Assembly (NCBI RefSeq): GCF_005435165.1
Contig: NZ_SGUC01000021.1
Location: 1-50,658 of the forward strand
Length of the DNA stretch: 50,658 bases
Source of the DNA: Halorubrum sp. GN11_10-6_MGM
GTDB lineage: Archaea; Halobacteriota; Halobacteria; Halobacteriales; Haloferacaceae
Direction: 5' to 3'
The notes under the pieces are model-generated. The model was given only the letters and a program-made list of their open reading frames with translations. It searched no databases and had not been told where the DNA came from. Shown here in pieces: positions 49,250 through 50,658 of the stretch. How positions within the stretch are numbered: the stretch's first letter is position 1; every line of letters starts with the position of its first letter. The translations under genes and the position numbers were made by a program.

Positions 49250-49915
49250 TCAGTCGATGAAGCCGAGCGTCTCCTCGATCCGGCCCAGCTCCGGCCCGGT
49301 GGTGTCCTCGCCGACGACGTACCCCTCGTCGGTGGCGACGAGCCCGGAGCCGACGAGCGGCGCGCCGTAGTTGACCGTGCCGAGATCGGCGCGGACGTCG
49401 AGCGCCTCCTCGACCGCCTGAAGCTCCGACTCGGTCGACTGCGGGTGGCACAACACGCCCGTGTTGTTGGCGACCGCCGCGGTGCCGACGGTCCGGACGT
49501 CGCCGAGGTCGCCCCGGGTGACGGGGACGTCGAGCGCGTCTTTGACCGTCTGGATCGCCTCGCGCGAGAGGTCCGGATGGACGTACGCGCCGTAGTCGTT
49601 CGCGAGGACGACGTTTCCGGCGGCGTTGATCTCGCCCGGGAGTTCGTACACCGGGACGCCGGCGGCGTCCGCGATCCGGTCTTTCTCGCGTTCGGTCGCT
49701 CGCGCGGAGACGAGGAGGCCGTTCTCGTTGCCCGTCGCGAGCGCGCCGACCGTGTTGGACCCCCCGACCGTCGTCAGCAGCGGCTCCGCGCCGAGTTCCG
49801 CTCCGAGGTCCTCGGCGAGCGCCTCGTCGACGTCCGGCCGGACCAGCAGGAGGTCGTCGACGGCGCGGGCGAACACGCCCACGTACGACGAGCCGGTGAA
49901 GGTCGCCCGTAACAC
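49250..49915 (-). CDS. eif6: Translation initiation factor 6
   Basis: The protein has 221 residues, the full fivefold pseudosymmetric pentein. It starts [27 protein letters not shown]; repeats show [61 protein letters not shown] and [21 protein letters not shown]. It binds the large ribosomal subunit and blocks early joining. It is encoded 1 nt after the rpl31e stop, in the conserved rpl39e-rpl31e-eif6 order. Confidence 0.95.
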   Translation of the reverse strand: MLRATFTGSSYVGVFARAVDDLLLVRPDVDEALAEDLGAELGAEPLLTTVGGSNTVGALATGNENGLLVSARATEREKDRIADAAGVPVYELPGEINAAGNVVLANDYGAYVHPDLSREAIQTVKDALDVPVTRGDLGDVRTVGTAAVANNTGVLCHPQSTESELQAVEEALDVRADLGTVNYGAPLVGSGLVATDEGYVVGEDTTGPELGRIEETLGFID

Positions 49916-49916
49916 G

Positions 49917-50195
49917 CTACTCGGCGTGCTCGGCCTCGACGACCGGCTCGCCGTCCTCGACGAACCGAGCCGCGCGGACCCGCACCGTGCTGGGCGGGTT
50001 CTGCCGCCCGTTCTCCCAGACCGCCTCGTTGACCGAGCCGTCGATGATCACGTCGCCCTCGTCGACGGAGAAGTGCTTCGCGAGGTGCTGACGGGTGATC
50101 TTCATGGCGTAGTCGGCGCGCTGCTGGACGGGCTTCTCCTTGGCGTCGCGGAGCGGGACGGTGACGACGCGCTCCTCGAAGTCGTTCGTCGACAT
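49917..50195 (-). CDS. rpl31e: Ribosomal protein L31e
   Basis: The protein has 92 residues: [42 protein letters not shown], then [30 protein letters not shown]. This is the archaeal/eukaryotic L31e fold, a large-subunit protein near the exit tunnel. It starts directly after the rpl39e stop (no gap), so the two are one operon with eif6. The C-terminus is acidic, as usual in haloarchaea. Confidence 0.95.
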   Translation of the reverse strand: MSTNDFEERVVTVPLRDAKEKPVQQRADYAMKITRQHLAKHFSVDEGDVIIDGSVNEAVWENGRQNPPSTVRVRAARFVEDGEPVVEAEHAE

Positions 50196-50348
50196 TTACT
50201 CGTCCAGGTCGTTCCGGCGCCAGTTGCGCCGCTTCGGGTTTCGCGTCACGTTCATGTCCGTCTTCATCATGACCCACGCGGGGACGCGGGTGTTCTGGCG
50301 CTCCGCCTTCGCCAGACGCTTCTTTTGAGCCTTCGATTTGTCTCCCAT
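50196..50348 (-). CDS. rpl39e: Ribosomal protein L39e
   Basis: The protein has 50 residues, the normal L39e length. [20 protein letters not shown], then [30 protein letters not shown] gives the strongly basic exit-tunnel protein. The start is fixed by homology and by a TATA box at 50374-50380 (leaderless distance); the frame runs on upstream, but that part is unrelated. First gene of the rpl39e-rpl31e-eif6 operon. Confidence 0.94.
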
Positions 50349-50373
50349 AGTGGCGCACACTTTCCGCGGGTCG

Positions 50374-50380
50374 CATAAAA
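50374..50380 (-). promoter_or_regulatory. TATA box of the rpl39e-rpl31e-eif6 operon
   Basis: The minus-strand sequence TTTTATG lies 26-32 nt before the rpl39e ATG, leaderless spacing. Confidence 0.55.
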
Positions 50381-50540
50381 CCCCTTCCATACGGGGTCGC
50401 GCACAGCAGGATCGAGCCCGAGATACGTGACTGTGGACCATACTTTTTGTAACGTACCGATAGAACCGAACAGCAAGTGGACAACGTATGACGAAAGTCG
50501 ATGAATCAGTCCAAAACGGCGAGATGGATCCGGTACGTGT

Positions 50541-50658
50541 TTACCCTGAAGACTCAACAATCGGAGCAGCTTGATCCCGTGAGATCATCTCGTTGTCGCG
50601 GACAACTCGCCTGAGTTCGTCGTAAGGATTGCGTCCCTGCTGGCGCCACGTCGCCAGC
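50541..50658 (-). CDS. C-terminal end of a transposase-like protein (5' part outside window)
   Basis: On the minus strand a frame enters from the window edge and ends with LATWRQQGRNPYDELRRVVR, then a short helical tail and a TAA stop at 50541. The TWRQQGRNPYDEL block resembles the C-terminus of IS66-type transposases in haloarchaea (T-W-x-x-Q-G-x-x-P). Only 39 codons are visible, so the family call is tentative. It lies about 190 bp upstream of the rpl39e start, on the same strand. Confidence 0.45.
   Translation of the reverse strand, partial: LATWRQQGRNPYDELRRVVRDNEMISRDQAAPIVESSG

Overview
The window is about 50.7 kb of high-GC DNA from a halophilic archaeon of the class Halobacteria, most like Halorubrum or a close relative (inference: no rRNA or other species marker is present). 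The evidence is the strongly acidic proteins, AT-rich TATA boxes 22-33 nt before start codons (the leaderless-mRNA pattern of haloarchaea), archaeal genes (L39e, L31e, eIF6, L18Ae/LX, prefoldin alpha, PurS, archaeal signal peptidase) and a TrmB-type regulator.

Layout. 1-7.5 kb: the end of a glycosyltransferase, a methyltransferase, PurU divergent from PurS-PurQ, a SHOCT protein, a VOC protein and IlvD. 7.7-14.6 kb: a NYN protein, a repeat-rich gap, signal peptidase, GcvT, formate-THF ligase, MoaC and the NAD(P)H-hydrate repair enzyme. PurU, PurS/Q, GcvT and formate-THF ligase make this a one-carbon and purine neighbourhood. 14.8-21.4 kb: surface or glycan functions (two GT4 enzymes, a DUF2070 protein, a flippase-like protein, a sulfatase/phosphatase-fold protein). 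21.5-24.5 kb: proC-proB-proA, coupled by 8-nt overlaps.

24.6-32.2 kb is a lower-GC island between proA and a UlaG-like hydrolase gene. It holds a small Orc1/Cdc6-like ATPase, a Cas4-like PD-(D/E)XK nuclease with an iron-sulfur-type cysteine set, a winged-helix protein with a long acidic tail, and a large ISH3-like transposase. The gap before the ATPase gene and the two gaps between the ATPase, nuclease and winged-helix genes hold copies of one family of short elements (four copies, two of them nested). Each has matching ~55-bp ends and carries its own small, unrelated-looking membrane-protein gene. This is the most unusual structure in the window.

32.3-38 kb: the UlaG-like hydrolase, a coiled-coil protein, a divergent HisG-like protein, and a DUF5805-XerC/D recombinase pair. 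38.1-44.4 kb: a TrmB-family regulator and a complete BMP-type (nucleoside-class) ABC importer. 44.5-50.6 kb: a frameshifted PAP2 phosphatase gene, ftsY, pfdA and rpl18a, an ABC-2 exporter, eif6, rpl31e and rpl39e, and the tail of a transposase at the window edge.
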